Shown: positions 1 to 9,799, numbered from the stretch's first letter. The stretch is DNA of 64,000 bases from an uncultured Erythrobacter sp. (GCF_947502395.1 NZ_CANMZM010000001.1:434001-498000), one strand, 5' to 3'. Made by a program: numbers and translations. Notes: a model not told the origin generated them from the letters alone.

Positions 1-1
1 T

Positions 2-2158
2 CTGTTTGGCTCGGACGGCGGGCTGTATGAAAGCTATGACCACACAAAGACGTGGCGCTTCATCAACAACCTGTCTGTGACCCAGTTCTACAAGGTCGCG
101 GTCGACGATGCTGAGCCGTTCTATTACGTCTATGGCGGCACGCAGGACAACAACTCACAAGGCGGTCCTTCGCGCACGGACAACCGTCACGGCATCCGTA
201 ATGACGACTGGTTCATCACGCTCTTTGCTGATGGCCACCAATCGGCAACCGAACCAGGCAATCCAGACATCATGTATGCCCAGTGGCAGCAGGGTAATTT
301 GGCGCGCGTCGACCGGATCACCGGCGAAGTGGTGCATATTCAGCCACAACCGGCTCCAGGCGACCCGATTGCACGTTTCAACTGGGATGCACCCATTCTG
401 GTGAGCTCTCACCAGCCCACGCGCATTTATCATGCGTCGCAGCGTCTGTGGCGTTCGGATGACCGAGGCGACACGTGGCGTGCGATTTCGCCGGATCTTA
501 CCCGTGATGAGAACCGCCTGCGGCTACCAATTCAAGGGCGGCAGCACAGCTGGGATGCAGGTTGGGATCTTCTCGCCATGTCTCAATACAACACGATTGC
601 GAACATTGGTGAGAGCCCGCTTGATGAGAACCTGCTCTATGTCGGCACCGACGACGGCTTGATCCAAGTCACTGAGGATGGCGGCGCCACTTGGCGGCGT
701 GTCGAGGTCGGATCGCTTCCGGGCGTTCCTGACACGGCCTATGTCAATGACATCCGCGCCGATTTATTCGATGTGAACACGGTCTATGTCGCTCTTGACA
801 ACCACAAATATGGCGATTTTGAGCCGTATTTGCTCAAGAGCACCAATCGCGGTCGCACTTGGACTTCGATTAAGAGCAACATTCCCGATCGCCACCTGGT
901 TTGGCGCGTTGTTCAGGATCACGTAAATCCAAACCTCCTGTTCACCGCGACTGAATTTGCCTTGTTCTTCTCGCTCGACGGCGGACAGAAATGGGTGAAG
1001 ATGACGGGTGATGCTCCTACTATCGCTTTCCGCGATGTGACCATCCAGCGTCGTGAAAACGATCTCGTCGCAGCGAGCTTTGGCCGCGGTTTCTTCATTG
1101 TTGACGACTACTCGCCGCTTCGTGCACTGAATGAAGCAAGCCTTGAAACTGAGGCAATGCTCTTTCCCGGCCGCAAAGCGTGGTGGTACATCGAACAGCA
1201 CCCGCTGGCCTTCTCTGAAGGTGGCAGTCAGGGGCACGGGTATTTCCGTGCACCCAACCCGCCGTTCGGGGCCAACTTCACCTACTATCTCGCCGACGAC
1301 ATTCAGTCGCTTGAAGATATCCGTCAGGAGCGCGAGAAACCCATTGCCAAGGATGGCGGCAACAACCCCTTCCCCAGCTTTGAGTCACTCACTCAGGAGC
1401 TTCTTGAGGAAGACCCAGCGATCTGGCTGACTGTTCGTGATAGTGAAGGCAATGTGGTCCGCCGGATCAAAGGCCCCGCCAAGAAAGGCTTCCACCGCGT
1501 CAATTGGGACCTTCGTTTCCCAAGCCAGTCCGCGATTATCCGTGCGCCTGGGGCCAACGACGATGGCAGCAGCTTCTTGGTTAGCCCCGGTCAATACACC
1601 GTCTCGCTCTCTAAGCGGGTTCGCGGTGTGACCACTGAGCTGGTCGCAGCCCAGCCTTTTGAGGTAGAACGTCTTCGCGATGGGGCACTACCAGCACAAG
1701 CCGATGCAAGCGAATTCTGGGCCGAGCTTTCCGCCTTTGATCGCTCTGTCACCGCTGTGGCTGCAACACTCAATCGTGCAAAAGAGCGCCTTGATCTGAT
1801 GGCTGTCGCTGTCGCTCGTTCAACCGGTGATCCCACCACGCTCGACAACCGTTTGGCCGCGCTTCGCAACGAAGCCAATACGCTCGACGGAATGCTCAAC
1901 GGCAACCAGGCACGCAATGCGATTGCAGAGCGTCAGCTTCCAACCGTACGCAGCCGTCTTGGCCTGATCTTCACCGGTGTTGGCGCATCGACATATGGTC
2001 CAACACAAACGCATCGCGATCAGTTTGGGTATGCTCAGGCGGACTTCGAAGAAATTCGCAACCGCCTGCGCACTTTGACCGAAAGCAACATCCCGGCCTT
2101 CGAAGCCGAGCTTGAAGCAGCCGGTGCTCCATGGGTTGCCGGTAGCAGGCTTCCTTAA
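2..2158 (+). CDS. BNR/VPS10-type repeat protein, 5' end outside window
   Basis: The reading frame is open from base 2, so the gene begins upstream of the window; about 718 C-terminal residues are seen, and the GTG at 77 is internal. Several Asp-box-like strands ([32 protein letters not shown]) recur at intervals, the signature of BNR/sortilin-type beta-propellers found in exported glycosidase-like proteins. The last 350 residues or so lack Asp boxes and end in an alpha-helical region, as in the large WD40/YVTN/BNR-like proteins common in sphingomonads. An export signal cannot be checked because the N-terminus is missing. Substrate and reaction are unknown. A hairpin follows the stop codon. 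Confidence 0.75.
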   Translation: MFGSDGGLYESYDHTKTWRFINNLSVTQFYKVAVDDAEPFYYVYGGTQDNNSQGGPSRTDNRHGIRNDDWFITLFADGHQSATEPGNPDIMYAQWQQGNLARVDRITGEVVHIQPQPAPGDPIARFNWDAPILVSSHQPTRIYHASQRLWRSDDRGDTWRAISPDLTRDENRLRLPIQGRQHSWDAGWDLLAMSQYNTIANIGESPLDENLLYVGTDDGLIQVTEDGGATWRRVEVGSLPGVPDTAYVNDIRADLFDVNTVYVALDNHKYGDFEPYLLKSTNRGRTWTSIKSNIPDRHLVWRVVQDHVNPNLLFTATEFALFFSLDGGQKWVKMTGDAPTIAFRDVTIQRRENDLVAASFGRGFFIVDDYSPLRALNEASLETEAMLFPGRKAWWYIEQHPLAFSEGGSQGHGYFRAPNPPFGANFTYYLADDIQSLEDIRQEREKPIAKDGGNNPFPSFESLTQELLEEDPAIWLTVRDSEGNVVRRIKGPAKKGFHRVNWDLRFPSQSAIIRAPGANDDGSSFLVSPGQYTVSLSKRVRGVTTELVAAQPFEVERLRDGALPAQADASEFWAELSAFDRSVTAVAATLNRAKERLDLMAVAVARSTGDPTTLDNRLAALRNEANTLDGMLNGNQARNAIAERQLPTVRSRLGLIFTGVGASTYGPTQTHRDQFGYAQADFEEIRNRLRTLTESNIPAFEAELEAAGAPWVAGSRLP

Positions 2159-2187
2159 GCCCGACGGTACAAACACAACCAACTATA

Positions 2188-2220
2188 AAGCGGGGGCTTG
2201 CCTATCGGCGGTCCCCGCTT
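2188..2220 (+). terminator. GC-rich hairpin after BNR-repeat gene
   Basis: A perfect 8-bp stem, AAGCGGGG (2188-2195) with CCCCGCTT (2213-2220), encloses a 17-nt loop. It lies between the stop of the BNR-repeat gene and the start of the PepSY gene. No T-run follows, so it may be an attenuator or an RNA-stabilising hairpin instead of a full intrinsic terminator. Confidence 0.5.
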
Positions 2221-2232
2221 CAGGTATAAAGA

Positions 2233-2775
2233 ATGAACGCAAAACGCCTGTTTCGTCAGGTTCACTACTGGCTTTCCGTCGCTGTCTTCATCCCCGCCGC
2301 CATTATGTTCGTCGCCGGCGGCTTTCTTATGCTCAAGAAAGAGATCGAATGGATTCAACCTGGCACTGAACGTGGCGTAGTCGAAGGCACCATTCCGACT
2401 ATTTCTTATGACCAGATGGTCGAAGCTGCACGCGCTCACCCAGAGGCAGGTATTGAGGAATGGACTGACATCGACCGCATCGACCTGCGTGTTGATCGCG
2501 GGATTGCCAAGCTGCGCGCCAATTCAGGCTGGGAAGTTCAGGTCGACACCAGCACGGCTGAAGTGTTGAAAGTCGCCTACCGCCGTTCTGATACCATTGA
2601 AGCGATCCACGACGGATCTTGGTTCGCCGATTGGATCAAACTCTATGTCTTCCTGCCCGTCGGAGTGATCCTCATCATCATGTGGGGAACCGGGGGCTAT
2701 CTGTTTGTGTTGCCATATTTAGCGAAGTCCAAAAAGAAGCGCGCCAAACGAGAAGCCTCGCAAAAAACCGTTTAG
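2233..2775 (+). CDS. PepSY-associated membrane protein
   Basis: 180-residue inner-membrane protein. A basic N-terminus (MNAKRLFRQVHYWLS) leads into TM1 at about residues 14-35. A periplasmic PepSY-like domain follows (about 40-130), then TM2 at about 137-160 and a very basic cytoplasmic tail (KSKKKRAKR). The layout is that of short PepSY_TM proteins, often associated with iron uptake, reductases or peptidases. The ggt gene begins 29 bases downstream on the same strand, so the two may be co-transcribed. No catalytic residues are visible. The exact role is unknown. Confidence 0.7.
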   Translation: MNAKRLFRQVHYWLSVAVFIPAAIMFVAGGFLMLKKEIEWIQPGTERGVVEGTIPTISYDQMVEAARAHPEAGIEEWTDIDRIDLRVDRGIAKLRANSGWEVQVDTSTAEVLKVAYRRSDTIEAIHDGSWFADWIKLYVFLPVGVILIIMWGTGGYLFVLPYLAKSKKKRAKREASQKTV

Positions 2776-2804
2776 ACCCCGATTGCATCTTTGAGGGAAC
2801 CTTT

Positions 2805-4589
2805 ATGAAAATCCTATCCGCCGCTGCTGCCGCCGCCCTGCTTGCTCTTACAGCCGCCCCGATAATGGCTCAGCAGAGCACACCGGTTGAGGAACAAATT
2901 GGCGCAGGCGGAAGACCCGTCGGAGCCAATTGGTCGAGAAGCCCGGTCTACGCAGAGAATGGCATGGCCGCGACCGCGCATCCACTTGCGACCCAGATTG
3001 CACTCGAGGTACTGCGCGAAGGCGGCAATGCCGTTGACGCAGCGATTGCAGCAAACGCTGCGCTGGGCCTGATGGAGCCGACCGGCAATGGCATTGGCGG
3101 TGATCTCTTTGCGATCATCTATGACCCAAAGACCAACCAATTGTACGGTCTCAACGCCTCAGGCCGCTCGCCCGCCGGGCAGACTTTGGAACAATTGCTG
3201 GAGAAGCTTGATGGTGCGACCGCCCTTCCCGCAGTTGGCCCTCTCCCCGTCACTATCCCGGGCACAGTCGATGGGTGGTTCGAAATGCACGAACGCTTTG
3301 GCAAAATGCCGATGGCTGATGTGCTTGCGCCCACTGTCGAGTATGCACGCGAAGGTCATCCGGTCGCACCGGTCATCGGCATGTATCTCGACCGTTCGCT
3401 GCGCGCCTATGAGCGCCGCCTTGAGACCACGAGCTTTGAATTCGACAACGCCCGCGCCACCTACTTCGCCAACGGCGCACCCAAGGCTGGCGACATCTTC
3501 AAGAATCCAGACCTAGCTGACACCCTTGAAACCATCGGTCGCGACGGTCGCGAGGCGTTTTACCAGGGTGATCTTGCGCGAGTCATGGTCGACTATCTTC
3601 AACGCCAAGGTTCTGCCTTCACGCTTGAAGACTTTGCGAACCATGAAAGCGAGTGGGTCGATCCTGCGTGCGCCAGCTATCGCGACGGATTTGAGCTGTG
3701 CGAGCTTCCGCCTAACTCTCAGGGATTCGCTGCGCTGCAAATGGTCAACATCCTCAAGAACGTGGACCTCAGGCAATGGGAACGCGGTAGTCCAGAAGTG
3801 ATCCACTATATTACTGAGGCGAAGCGACTTGCCTATGCCGATGTGGCGCGGTTCTACGCTGATCCAGCGTTCTCAGCACTGCCAGAGGAGTTGTTGACTG
3901 AGGAATACGGCAAGGAACGCTTTGCTCTGATTGATCCCGAAAACGCCACACCTGAATTCGGCCCCGGCGAACCCAAGCTCGAAGGCGAAGGCGACACCAC
4001 ATACCTTACTGTGACTGACAATGACGGGATGATGGTGAGCCTCATTCAATCCAACTACCGCGGCATGGGTGGCGGTTTGGTGCCCGATGGGCTTGGTTTT
4101 ATGTTCCAAGACCGCGGCGAGCTGTTCAGTCTCGATCCCGAGCATCCCAATGCTTACGAACCCGGCAAGCGGCCTTTCCACACAATCATTCCTGCTTTCG
4201 TCAAAAAGGACGGCGGGCCGTTTATGACGCTTGGTCTGATGGGTGGCGGCATGCAGCCACAAGGGCATGTGCAGATTCTCATCAACATGGTCGATTACGG
4301 CATGAACATTCAGGAGGCAGGAGATGCGGCTCGCATCAATCACGATGGTGGACGCCAACCTACCGAAGCACTGACTGGACCTGCCGCAGACCCACTTGGT
4401 ACACTCAACGTCGAGCCGGGCCTTGCCGCCGAGACGGTCGAAGCTCTGCGTGCTATGGGTCACGATGTGCGCGTAGTTTCCAACGGGATCATGTTTGGTG
4501 GCTATCAGGCGATTATGCGTGATCCGGAAACGGGTGTGTACGCTGGAGGGACGGAAATGCGCAAAGACGGCCAAGCCAGCGGTTATTGA
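2805..4589 (+). CDS. ggt: Gamma-glutamyltranspeptidase, exported
   Basis: 594-residue precursor of a periplasmic N-terminal-nucleophile hydrolase that cleaves the gamma-glutamyl bond of glutathione and transfers the glutamyl group to water or amino acids. The frame stays open upstream to 2619, but ATG 2805 is preferred because it follows GAGGGA and begins a clear signal peptide (MKILSAAAAAALLALTAAP, cut near IMAQ). The large-subunit core (GGNAVDAAIAANAALG, NGIGGDLFAI) is followed by the self-processing site GEGDTTYLTVTD. Thr398 is the expected nucleophile and new N-terminus of the small subunit. The GGG and GGGMQPQGH motifs of the small subunit are present. Length is normal for the family. 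Confidence 0.93.
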   Translation: MKILSAAAAAALLALTAAPIMAQQSTPVEEQIGAGGRPVGANWSRSPVYAENGMAATAHPLATQIALEVLREGGNAVDAAIAANAALGLMEPTGNGIGGDLFAIIYDPKTNQLYGLNASGRSPAGQTLEQLLEKLDGATALPAVGPLPVTIPGTVDGWFEMHERFGKMPMADVLAPTVEYAREGHPVAPVIGMYLDRSLRAYERRLETTSFEFDNARATYFANGAPKAGDIFKNPDLADTLETIGRDGREAFYQGDLARVMVDYLQRQGSAFTLEDFANHESEWVDPACASYRDGFELCELPPNSQGFAALQMVNILKNVDLRQWERGSPEVIHYITEAKRLAYADVARFYADPAFSALPEELLTEEYGKERFALIDPENATPEFGPGEPKLEGEGDTTYLTVTDNDGMMVSLIQSNYRGMGGGLVPDGLGFMFQDRGELFSLDPEHPNAYEPGKRPFHTIIPAFVKKDGGPFMTLGLMGGGMQPQGHVQILINMVDYGMNIQEAGDAARINHDGGRQPTEALTGPAADPLGTLNVEPGLAAETVEALRAMGHDVRVVSNGIMFGGYQAIMRDPETGVYAGGTEMRKDGQASGY

Positions 4590-4713
4590 CGCGCTGGCCG
4601 TCTGAGGCGCGAGCCCACACGGCTCTAAGGAGGCCGCAACCGCTGCGCGTCCAGAGCGAAGCGATGGAAATCTAGTGAGGACGCGCGCCCGGACCGGCGT
4701 GCGCAAACGCTGC

Positions 4714-4790
4714 TGGTGATCCCGACAGGATTCGAACCTGTGGCCTTCGGATTAGGAATCCGACGCTCTATCCACCTGAGCTACGGGACC
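4714..4790 (-). tRNA. tRNA-Arg(CCT)
   Basis: On the minus strand the sequence folds as a full cloverleaf. The acceptor stem is GGTCCCG/CGGGATC, the D arm is GCTC..GAGC, the anticodon stem is TCGGA/TCCGA with loop TTCCTAA (anticodon CCT), and the T arm is ACAGG-TTCGAAT-CCTGT. The 3' CCA is encoded (TGG at 4714-4716 on the plus strand). It lies between ggt and the DUF1178 gene. I see nothing else in the 124 bases between ggt and the tRNA. Confidence 0.96.
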
Positions 4791-4856
4791 ACCCTGCGGG
4801 CTCACATAGCAGCGTGGAGCTAGCAATCAATTGAGCTTTACCCGAAAGAGTCCGGA

Positions 4857-5363
4857 TCAATTTAGTTCTTCTGGGGGAGCAACTGGAAACGGAAGCGGTG
4901 CGACGGGCACGCCTTCCTCCGCCAGCTCCTTCGCTTCCTCTAGGCTTGCTTGCCCATGGATCACCGCTTCATCGCGCTCGCCATAGTGCATTTCCCGCGA
5001 TTGCTTGGCGAAGTCCTTGCCTACATATGTGCTTTTCTCGAGAGCCTTGGCCTGAGCCTGGGCAAGCGCTTCCAATGCCTTCTGCACTTCGGCAGGCGGC
5101 GGAGCGTTGGAGACCGATTGCTCCCCCGTTTTTGAAGCGGCGGGGACAGGCTGCGGCTGCATTTGTGGTTGAGACGCGCGCTCTGGAAGAGAGTTGCCCT
5201 TGGCCGGAACTGCGGGTGCCATGGGCGCTTTGCTTACGACTTGGGTGCCACATTCCGGGCACATCATAAGGCCCCGGGCAACCTGATCCTCGAAATCGTA
5301 GGAGGATCTAAACCATCCCTCAAAGCGGTGGCCATGTTCACAGTGGAGGTCGAAAACGATCAT
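4857..5363 (-). CDS. DUF1178 family protein
   Basis: 168 residues. The N-terminal 40 residues (MIVFDLHCEHGHRFEGWF...CPECGTQ) are typical of DUF1178, with Cys8, His10/12, Cys35 and Cys38 placed as in a small zinc ribbon. The middle is Pro/Ala/Gln-rich and probably disordered. The C-terminal helix region (QSREMHYGERDEAVIHGQAS) is the second conserved block of the family. Function is unknown. The gene lies 9 bases after the amidase gene in a probable three-gene operon with the amidase and grxC, an arrangement familiar in alphaproteobacteria. Confidence 0.85.
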   Translation of the reverse strand: MIVFDLHCEHGHRFEGWFRSSYDFEDQVARGLMMCPECGTQVVSKAPMAPAVPAKGNSLPERASQPQMQPQPVPAASKTGEQSVSNAPPPAEVQKALEALAQAQAKALEKSTYVGKDFAKQSREMHYGERDEAVIHGQASLEEAKELAEEGVPVAPLPFPVAPPEELN

Positions 5364-5372
5364 ATCGGCCGC

Positions 5373-6191
5373 CTAATTGGGGATTTTCCGCCGGTTGGCA
5401 AGGCTTGGGATTTGCGCCCGAACTTCGGCAATGCGTTCGAGATCAATATTGCAAAAGCCCAGCCCCGGCTGTTCCCCGCCCATGTCGAGGAGCACCTCAC
5501 CCCATGGATCCACGACGAGTGAGTGGCCATAGGTCTCGCGTCCGTCTTCATGTTTGCCCACTTGCGCAGCAGCAATGACAAATGCGCTCGCCTCAATGGC
5601 CCGTGCGCGAAGAAGAATATGCCAGTGGGCGTCGCCGGTTGGTTTGGTAAATGCGGCGGGAACCGCGATGGCATCGCACTGCCGCTGTCCCAATGCCTCA
5701 AACAAGGCTGGGAAACGCAAGTCGTAGCAAACCGACAAACCCAGGCGGCCAAGTCGCGCGTCTTCTACCGAAACCACATCCTCGCCCGCAGCATAGGCAT
5801 TGCTCTCACGCCAACTCTCTCCCGTTGCGAGATCCACATCAAACATATGCATCTTGTCATATTTGACAGGCTCTCGGCTTCCAGCGAAGAAATAGAGCGA
5901 CCGGTTGGCGTTCTTACCCTCTGGAAGCGGCACTGGCATTGAGCCAAGCGCCAGATCGGTATCACCAGTCCTCACGAGATCGTGGAGACGGCCCCGATAC
6001 TCAGAATAGGTCGGAGATGCCATCGCCTCGGCCGCGCGCTTGCGATTGCGATCTAACAGCAAGGACATCTCTGGCGTGAAGAGAATGTCGGCATTAGCCG
6101 CTTGCGCTTCCTTCAGCGCCTCTTGAATGGCACGAAAGTTGACCTCGGGATCAATGACTGATGTCATTTGCAAGACGGCAATTTTTCGCAT
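5373..6191 (-). CDS. Nitrilase-family carbon-nitrogen hydrolase
   Basis: 272-residue cytoplasmic amidase of the nitrilase superfamily. The Glu-Lys-Cys triad is visible: Glu41 in FTPEMSLLL, Lys113 in KYDKMHMFD and Cys155 in GLSVCYDLRFP. The sequence around the triad matches the Nit1/omega-amidase branch, whose known members hydrolyse deaminated glutathione or alpha-keto-glutaramate. Its position directly after grxC (12 bases) fits a glutathione-repair role, but the substrate is an inference. A short stretch of the frame near residues 88-100 (PLPEGKNANRSLYFF) is the usual variable loop. Confidence 0.87.
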   Translation of the reverse strand: MRKIAVLQMTSVIDPEVNFRAIQEALKEAQAANADILFTPEMSLLLDRNRKRAAEAMASPTYSEYRGRLHDLVRTGDTDLALGSMPVPLPEGKNANRSLYFFAGSREPVKYDKMHMFDVDLATGESWRESNAYAAGEDVVSVEDARLGRLGLSVCYDLRFPALFEALGQRQCDAIAVPAAFTKPTGDAHWHILLRARAIEASAFVIAAAQVGKHEDGRETYGHSLVVDPWGEVLLDMGGEQPGLGFCNIDLERIAEVRAQIPSLANRRKIPN

Positions 6192-6203
6192 CGAGTGCGC
6201 GTT

Positions 6204-6467
6204 CTAACCAGCCAACAATGCGTCGAGTTCGCCTTTGGCCTCAAGTGCCGCCAGCTGATCAGAGCCGCCCACATAAGTCTCACCAATGAAGATCTGCGGC
6301 ACCGTTCGGGCCATAGGTGCGCGCTCTAGCATCTCATCGCGCTTTTCCCCGCCCATAGTGATGTCATATTCGTTGTAAGCCGCGCCCTTTTTGTCGAACA
6401 AATGCTTTGCCCGGACACAAAACGGGCACCCGAATTTGGTGTAGATATCAATCGTCGGAGCGGCCAT
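6204..6467 (-). CDS. grxC: Glutaredoxin 3
   Basis: 87-residue thioredoxin-fold disulfide reductase that uses glutathione to reduce protein disulfides and mixed glutathione disulfides. The active site is CPFC (Cys14, Cys17), a variant of the more usual CPYC. The cis-Pro loop TVPQIFIG and the glutathione-contacting GGSDQLAALE are present, and length is typical. It is the first gene of the minus-strand grxC-amidase-DUF1178 group. It is divergent from hsp20, sharing a 179-bp upstream region. Confidence 0.94.
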   Translation of the reverse strand: MAAPTIDIYTKFGCPFCVRAKHLFDKKGAAYNEYDITMGGEKRDEMLERAPMARTVPQIFIGETYVGGSDQLAALEAKGELDALLAG

Positions 6468-6619
6468 TTTTCAATCCCATTTTGGGCTGCCAAGAACCTC
6501 TTGAAAGCCATTTCCAAGCTCTTAACTAGGACATGTCGCCGCATTTCGCCAGCCTTGGGAAATGCAAAGGTGACAAACCGGCAGGCGCTGCATGAATCGC
6601 AGGTCTGCATTTGAACCAA

Positions 6620-6637
6620 ATTGCTCAAGAAGAGGAT
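6620..6637 (+). promoter_or_regulatory. Putative ROSE-like RNA thermometer hairpin over hsp20 RBS
   Basis: In the mRNA, ATTGCTC (6620-6626) can pair with GAGGAT (6632-6637) across the loop AAGAA. The pairs are A-T, T-A, T.G, bulged G, C-G, T-A and C-G. The GAGGA arm is the only Shine-Dalgarno-like sequence before ATG 6647. The TTGCT half with a bulged G opposite the ribosome-binding site is the hallmark of the 3' hairpin of ROSE elements, which repress small heat-shock genes at low temperature in alphaproteobacteria. Upstream helices were not resolved, so the call is provisional. Confidence 0.42.
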
Positions 6638-6646
6638 TTGCACATT

Positions 6647-7135
6647 ATGTCACGTTTAGATTTCACCCCTTACCGCCGCAGCACCGTTGGCTTTGATCGT
6701 TTATTCGACATGCTGGAGAGCCAGGCGCGCGCGAACTCAGGGGACAATTATCCCCCTTTCAACATCGCTCGAAACGGCGAAGACACCTACCGGATCACTC
6801 TGGCGATTGCCGGTTTCCGTCCGCAGGATATCGAAATCACCGCGCAGGCCAATCTTCTTACAGTTCAAGGTCGCAAGCGTGAAGATGCCGATGGGGGCGC
6901 AGAAATGCTCCATATCGGCATAGCGAATCGCGGTTTTGAGCGCCGATTCGAGCTCGCAGACTATGTCCGGGTTGACAATGCCGCGCTCGCCGATGGCCTT
7001 CTGGTGATCGACCTTGTGCGCGAAATTCCGGAGGCGATGAAGCCCAAGAAGATCGCAGTGAATGGCTCAACGACATTGAGCGCGGTCCCCACCGAGGAAT
7101 CTTCTTCAGACAGTTCGGAAGCGGACGCAGCGTAA
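6647..7135 (+). CDS. Small heat-shock protein Hsp20/IbpA family
   Basis: 162-residue ATP-independent holdase chaperone with an alpha-crystallin domain at about residues 38-130 (NIARNGEDTYRITLAIAGF to DGLLVIDLVREIPE). It has the IbpA-type N-terminus (MSRLDFTPYRRSTVGFDRLFDML) and an acidic Ser-rich tail. The frame is open to TTG 6611, but ATG 6647 is chosen because it follows the AGAGG Shine-Dalgarno sequence and begins the conserved N-terminus. Control is probably by temperature through the upstream hairpin; I could not find a convincing sigma-32 promoter. A perfect hairpin lies downstream. Confidence 0.92.
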   Translation: MSRLDFTPYRRSTVGFDRLFDMLESQARANSGDNYPPFNIARNGEDTYRITLAIAGFRPQDIEITAQANLLTVQGRKREDADGGAEMLHIGIANRGFERRFELADYVRVDNAALADGLLVIDLVREIPEAMKPKKIAVNGSTTLSAVPTEESSSDSSEADAA

Positions 7136-7549
7136 AAAGGCGCTTCGTCAAAGAGCCGGCCAAGCGCAAAAAACTCTGTGTTTTCCAAACTTTACCGGAA
7201 GAGAATGAAAAGGAGGCGGCTCCATTGGAGCCGCCTCCGCGACGAATGTCGCCCCGACCAAAGTCGGCCATCCGGGTCGCAGTAGACGGCCAATCCCCAG
7301 TTCGAGCTCGGTGCAGCCTAGAGCGTTGATGCTCTCTCGACCTTAGCCAGCTGCAAAAATCTCATATACACCCAATGCGACCATAGCGTCCTCTCGCATT
7401 GGCTAAGTTGCGTTAGAACGCTTGTGATTTGCTTAAAGCGGCTATCGCGTAAAGTGCTTTTCACCTGCCATGCAAGTGAAATTTCCGAAATTTGTAAGTT
7501 CACGACAATTCGGGTGGCTTCAACGATACAAAACCTCGCAACCAATTGC
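7136..7549. other. 414-bp convergent intergenic region, no gene seen
   Basis: The region lies between the stops of hsp20 (plus) and pyrG (minus). It holds a perfect hairpin (listed separately) and then a comparatively AT-rich stretch from about 7320. A minus-strand frame at 7318-7545 (75 codons) has no ribosome-binding site, no recognisable motif and codon use unlike its neighbours, so I do not call it a gene. Confidence 0.6.
7212..7238. terminator. Perfect 12-bp hairpin between convergent genes
   Basis: GGAGGCGGCTCC (7212-7223) and GGAGCCGCCTCC (7227-7238) are exact reverse complements around a 3-base ATT. The hairpin lies 77 bases after the hsp20 stop, with AAAA on its upstream side. There is no T-run on the plus side, but on the minus strand the AAAA gives TTTT just after the stem, so it could serve as a terminator for transcription from the pyrG side as well. 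Confidence 0.7.
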
Positions 7550-9187
7550 CTAAACGAGCCGTGATTGCTCCAATGCGGCCGCTATGAACCCAGCAAACAG
7601 AGGATGCGGGTCAAACGGTTTCGATTTGAGCTCTGGGTGGAACTGCACACCCACGAACCATGGATGGTCGGGGCGTTCTACCGTTTCAGGCAGCAGCCCG
7701 TCAGGTGACATGCCAGCAAACACCAAGCCCTGCTTTTCAAGCGCTTCGATATAGGCGCTGTTCACTTCATAGCGGTGACGGTGGCGTTCCGAAATCGTCC
7801 CAACACCGCCATAAATTTTGGAAATATGGCTGTTAGCACCGAGTTTCGCTTCATAAGCGCCAAGACGCATGGTGCCACCAAGGTCACCACCCTCTTCACG
7901 CTGCTGAATGCCTTCTTCGCTCATCCACTCTTCAATGATGCCAACTACCGGCTCCTCCGCATCGCCAAACTCGGTCGATGAAGCACCTTCAATCCCCGCA
8001 GCGCGAACACCTTCGACACAAGCCATCTGCATGCCAAGGCATATGCCAAAGAAGGGGACTCCTCGCTCACGCGCAAAGCGGACGCTCGAAATCTTGCCTT
8101 CGCTCCCACGCGAGCCGAACCCGCCCGGCACCAGGATGCCATGTAGAGGCTCTAGCGCAGAGACGATCTCGCTTTCATCTTCTCCTTCAAAGACCTCCGC
8201 ATCGATCCACTTGATGTTGACCTTGACCCGATTGGCAAGGCCACCATGGATGAGCGCTTCATTTAGACTTTTATAGGCATCGGGAAGTCCGACGTATTTG
8301 CCGACAACGCCGATCGTCACTTCGCCTTCTGGATTGAAATAGCGGTCGGTGACGTCGTTCCACGCCGAAAGATCAGGGGCTGGCGCATCGGTGATCCCAA
8401 AACCGCGCAGCACCTCTTCATCAAGGCCCTCCTGGTGATACTGAAGCGGCACAGAATAGATCGAGGGTGCGTCGAGCGCAGGAATCACCGCCTCTTTGCG
8501 CACATTACAGAAGTTCGCGATCTTCTGACGCTCGCCATCAGGGATCGGGTGCTCTGCGCGGCACAGCAGGACGTCTGGTTTAATTCCAAGGCTCGCCAAC
8601 TCGCGAACCGAGTGCTGTGTCGGCTTGGTCTTGAGCTCACCAGCGGCCGCAATGTACGGCACCAGTGTCACGTGAACACTCAATGTCTGGAACGGCTCCA
8701 ACTCGTTTCGAATTTGCCGAATGGCCTCCATGAAGGGCAGCGATTCGATGTCACCCACTGTCCCGCCAATTTCGCAAAGGATAAAGTCATGATCATCCTG
8801 ATCGGCAAGAGCGAACTGTTTGATTGCGTCAGTGACATGCGGGATCACCTGGACAGTTGCGCCCAGATAGTCGCCGCGCCGTTCCTTGGCGATAATATCG
8901 CGATAGACGCGACCAGAGGTGATGTTGTCGCTTTGACGCGCTGATACGCCAGTGAAGCGCTCGTAGTGCCCAAGGTCGAGGTCGGTCTCTGCCCCGTCAT
9001 CGGTCACATAAACCTCGCCATGCTGATACGGGCTCATCGTGCCCGGATCGACATTGAGATATGGATCAAACTTGCGGATTCGGACCTTGTACCCGCGCGC
9101 CTGAAGGAGAGCAGCAAGACTTGCTGCCATGAGACCTTTGCCGAGCGAGGAGACCACGCCGCCGGTGATAAAAATGTACCGCGCCAT
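7550..9187 (-). CDS. pyrG: CTP synthase
   Basis: 545 residues, the normal length. The enzyme makes CTP from UTP using ATP and glutamine-derived ammonia. The N-terminal amidoligase domain starts with the ATP/UTP-binding signature ([35 protein letters not shown]). The C-terminal class I glutamine amidotransferase domain carries the nucleophile Cys in [12 protein letters not shown] and the His-Glu pair in [11 protein letters not shown]. It lies downstream of tpiA and secG on the same strand, with about 109 bases between secG and pyrG, so it may have its own promoter. Confidence 0.97.
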   Translation of the reverse strand: MARYIFITGGVVSSLGKGLMAASLAALLQARGYKVRIRKFDPYLNVDPGTMSPYQHGEVYVTDDGAETDLDLGHYERFTGVSARQSDNITSGRVYRDIIAKERRGDYLGATVQVIPHVTDAIKQFALADQDDHDFILCEIGGTVGDIESLPFMEAIRQIRNELEPFQTLSVHVTLVPYIAAAGELKTKPTQHSVRELASLGIKPDVLLCRAEHPIPDGERQKIANFCNVRKEAVIPALDAPSIYSVPLQYHQEGLDEEVLRGFGITDAPAPDLSAWNDVTDRYFNPEGEVTIGVVGKYVGLPDAYKSLNEALIHGGLANRVKVNIKWIDAEVFEGEDESEIVSALEPLHGILVPGGFGSRGSEGKISSVRFARERGVPFFGICLGMQMACVEGVRAAGIEGASSTEFGDAEEPVVGIIEEWMSEEGIQQREEGGDLGGTMRLGAYEAKLGANSHISKIYGGVGTISERHRHRYEVNSAYIEALEKQGLVFAGMSPDGLLPETVERPDHPWFVGVQFHPELKSKPFDPHPLFAGFIAAALEQSRLV

Positions 9188-9296
9188 GGGAGTTGAGCCT
9201 TAAGCTTATTGAGGGATTCGAGGCAAGCGAATTGGCACTGACAAATGGTGCCAATCCACAAGTGTTACATTTTGGTTCGAAAGAAAGTGGTTTCGC

Positions 9297-9716
9297 TTAT
9301 TCGCCTAGCGGATCGTCATTCGCTGGTGCGGTCTCTGCTTCGCCAGTGGTTCCGCCTTCGTCGCCTTCTCCGAGCAAGTCGCTGGTGGAAGCAGCCCCGC
9401 CCTCTTCACCGGCCCCGCCCAGGATGTCCTGCGCGGTCGGCGCATTGGCATCACGGTCGAGAGTGGAGGTAACTTCGCCGGTGCTCGATTCGCTGACGGC
9501 AATTGCCGCAAGAACAATCGACATGACAACAAAAGCCACGGCGAGCCATTTGGTAGAGCGTGTGAGAAAGTCAGCCGCACCGCGCGCACCAAGAGCGCCT
9601 GACGGATTGCCGCCGATCCCCAGACCTCCACCTTCGGAACGCTGCATGAGCACAACGCCAACAAGCGCGGCGGCGATCATGGCCTGAATGACGGTGAGGA
9701 TAATGAACAGCGACAT
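9297..9716 (-). CDS. secG: Preprotein translocase subunit SecG
   Basis: 139 residues. The frame is open to 9755, but ATG 9716 starts the conserved SecG N-terminus (MSLFIILTVIQAMIAAALVG) and has AGAAGAAG upstream. TM1 (about 2-22) is followed by the family signature LMQRSEGGGLGIGG...GARGAADFLTRSTKW, then TM2 (about 55-75) and an acidic Ala/Gly/Glu-rich tail longer than in enterobacteria, as usual in alphaproteobacteria. It is an accessory part of the SecYEG channel. The tpiA gene lies upstream, a neighbour pair that is widely conserved. Confidence 0.93.
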   Translation of the reverse strand: MSLFIILTVIQAMIAAALVGVVLMQRSEGGGLGIGGNPSGALGARGAADFLTRSTKWLAVAFVVMSIVLAAIAVSESSTGEVTSTLDRDANAPTAQDILGGAGEEGGAASTSDLLGEGDEGGTTGEAETAPANDDPLGE

Positions 9717-9799
9717 AGGAGCTTCTTCTAATGGAGTGTGTTTCTTGAAGCGCACTTAGGCATAGGCACGCGGAACGACAAGGTCAGTCAGATTGAGCG

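Noticed and set aside
3873..4706. 277-codon minus-strand open frame opposite ggt
   Set aside because: It overlaps the conserved catalytic half of ggt on the other strand and shows no recognisable protein features.
7285..7320. tRNA-like T-loop sequence (GTTCGAGC) near the hsp20-pyrG gap
   Set aside because: The flanking bases do not form a T stem and no other cloverleaf arms are present.
7318..7545. 75-codon minus-strand open frame downstream of pyrG
   Set aside because: No ribosome-binding site, no motif or hydrophobic segment of interest, and composition unlike neighbouring genes.
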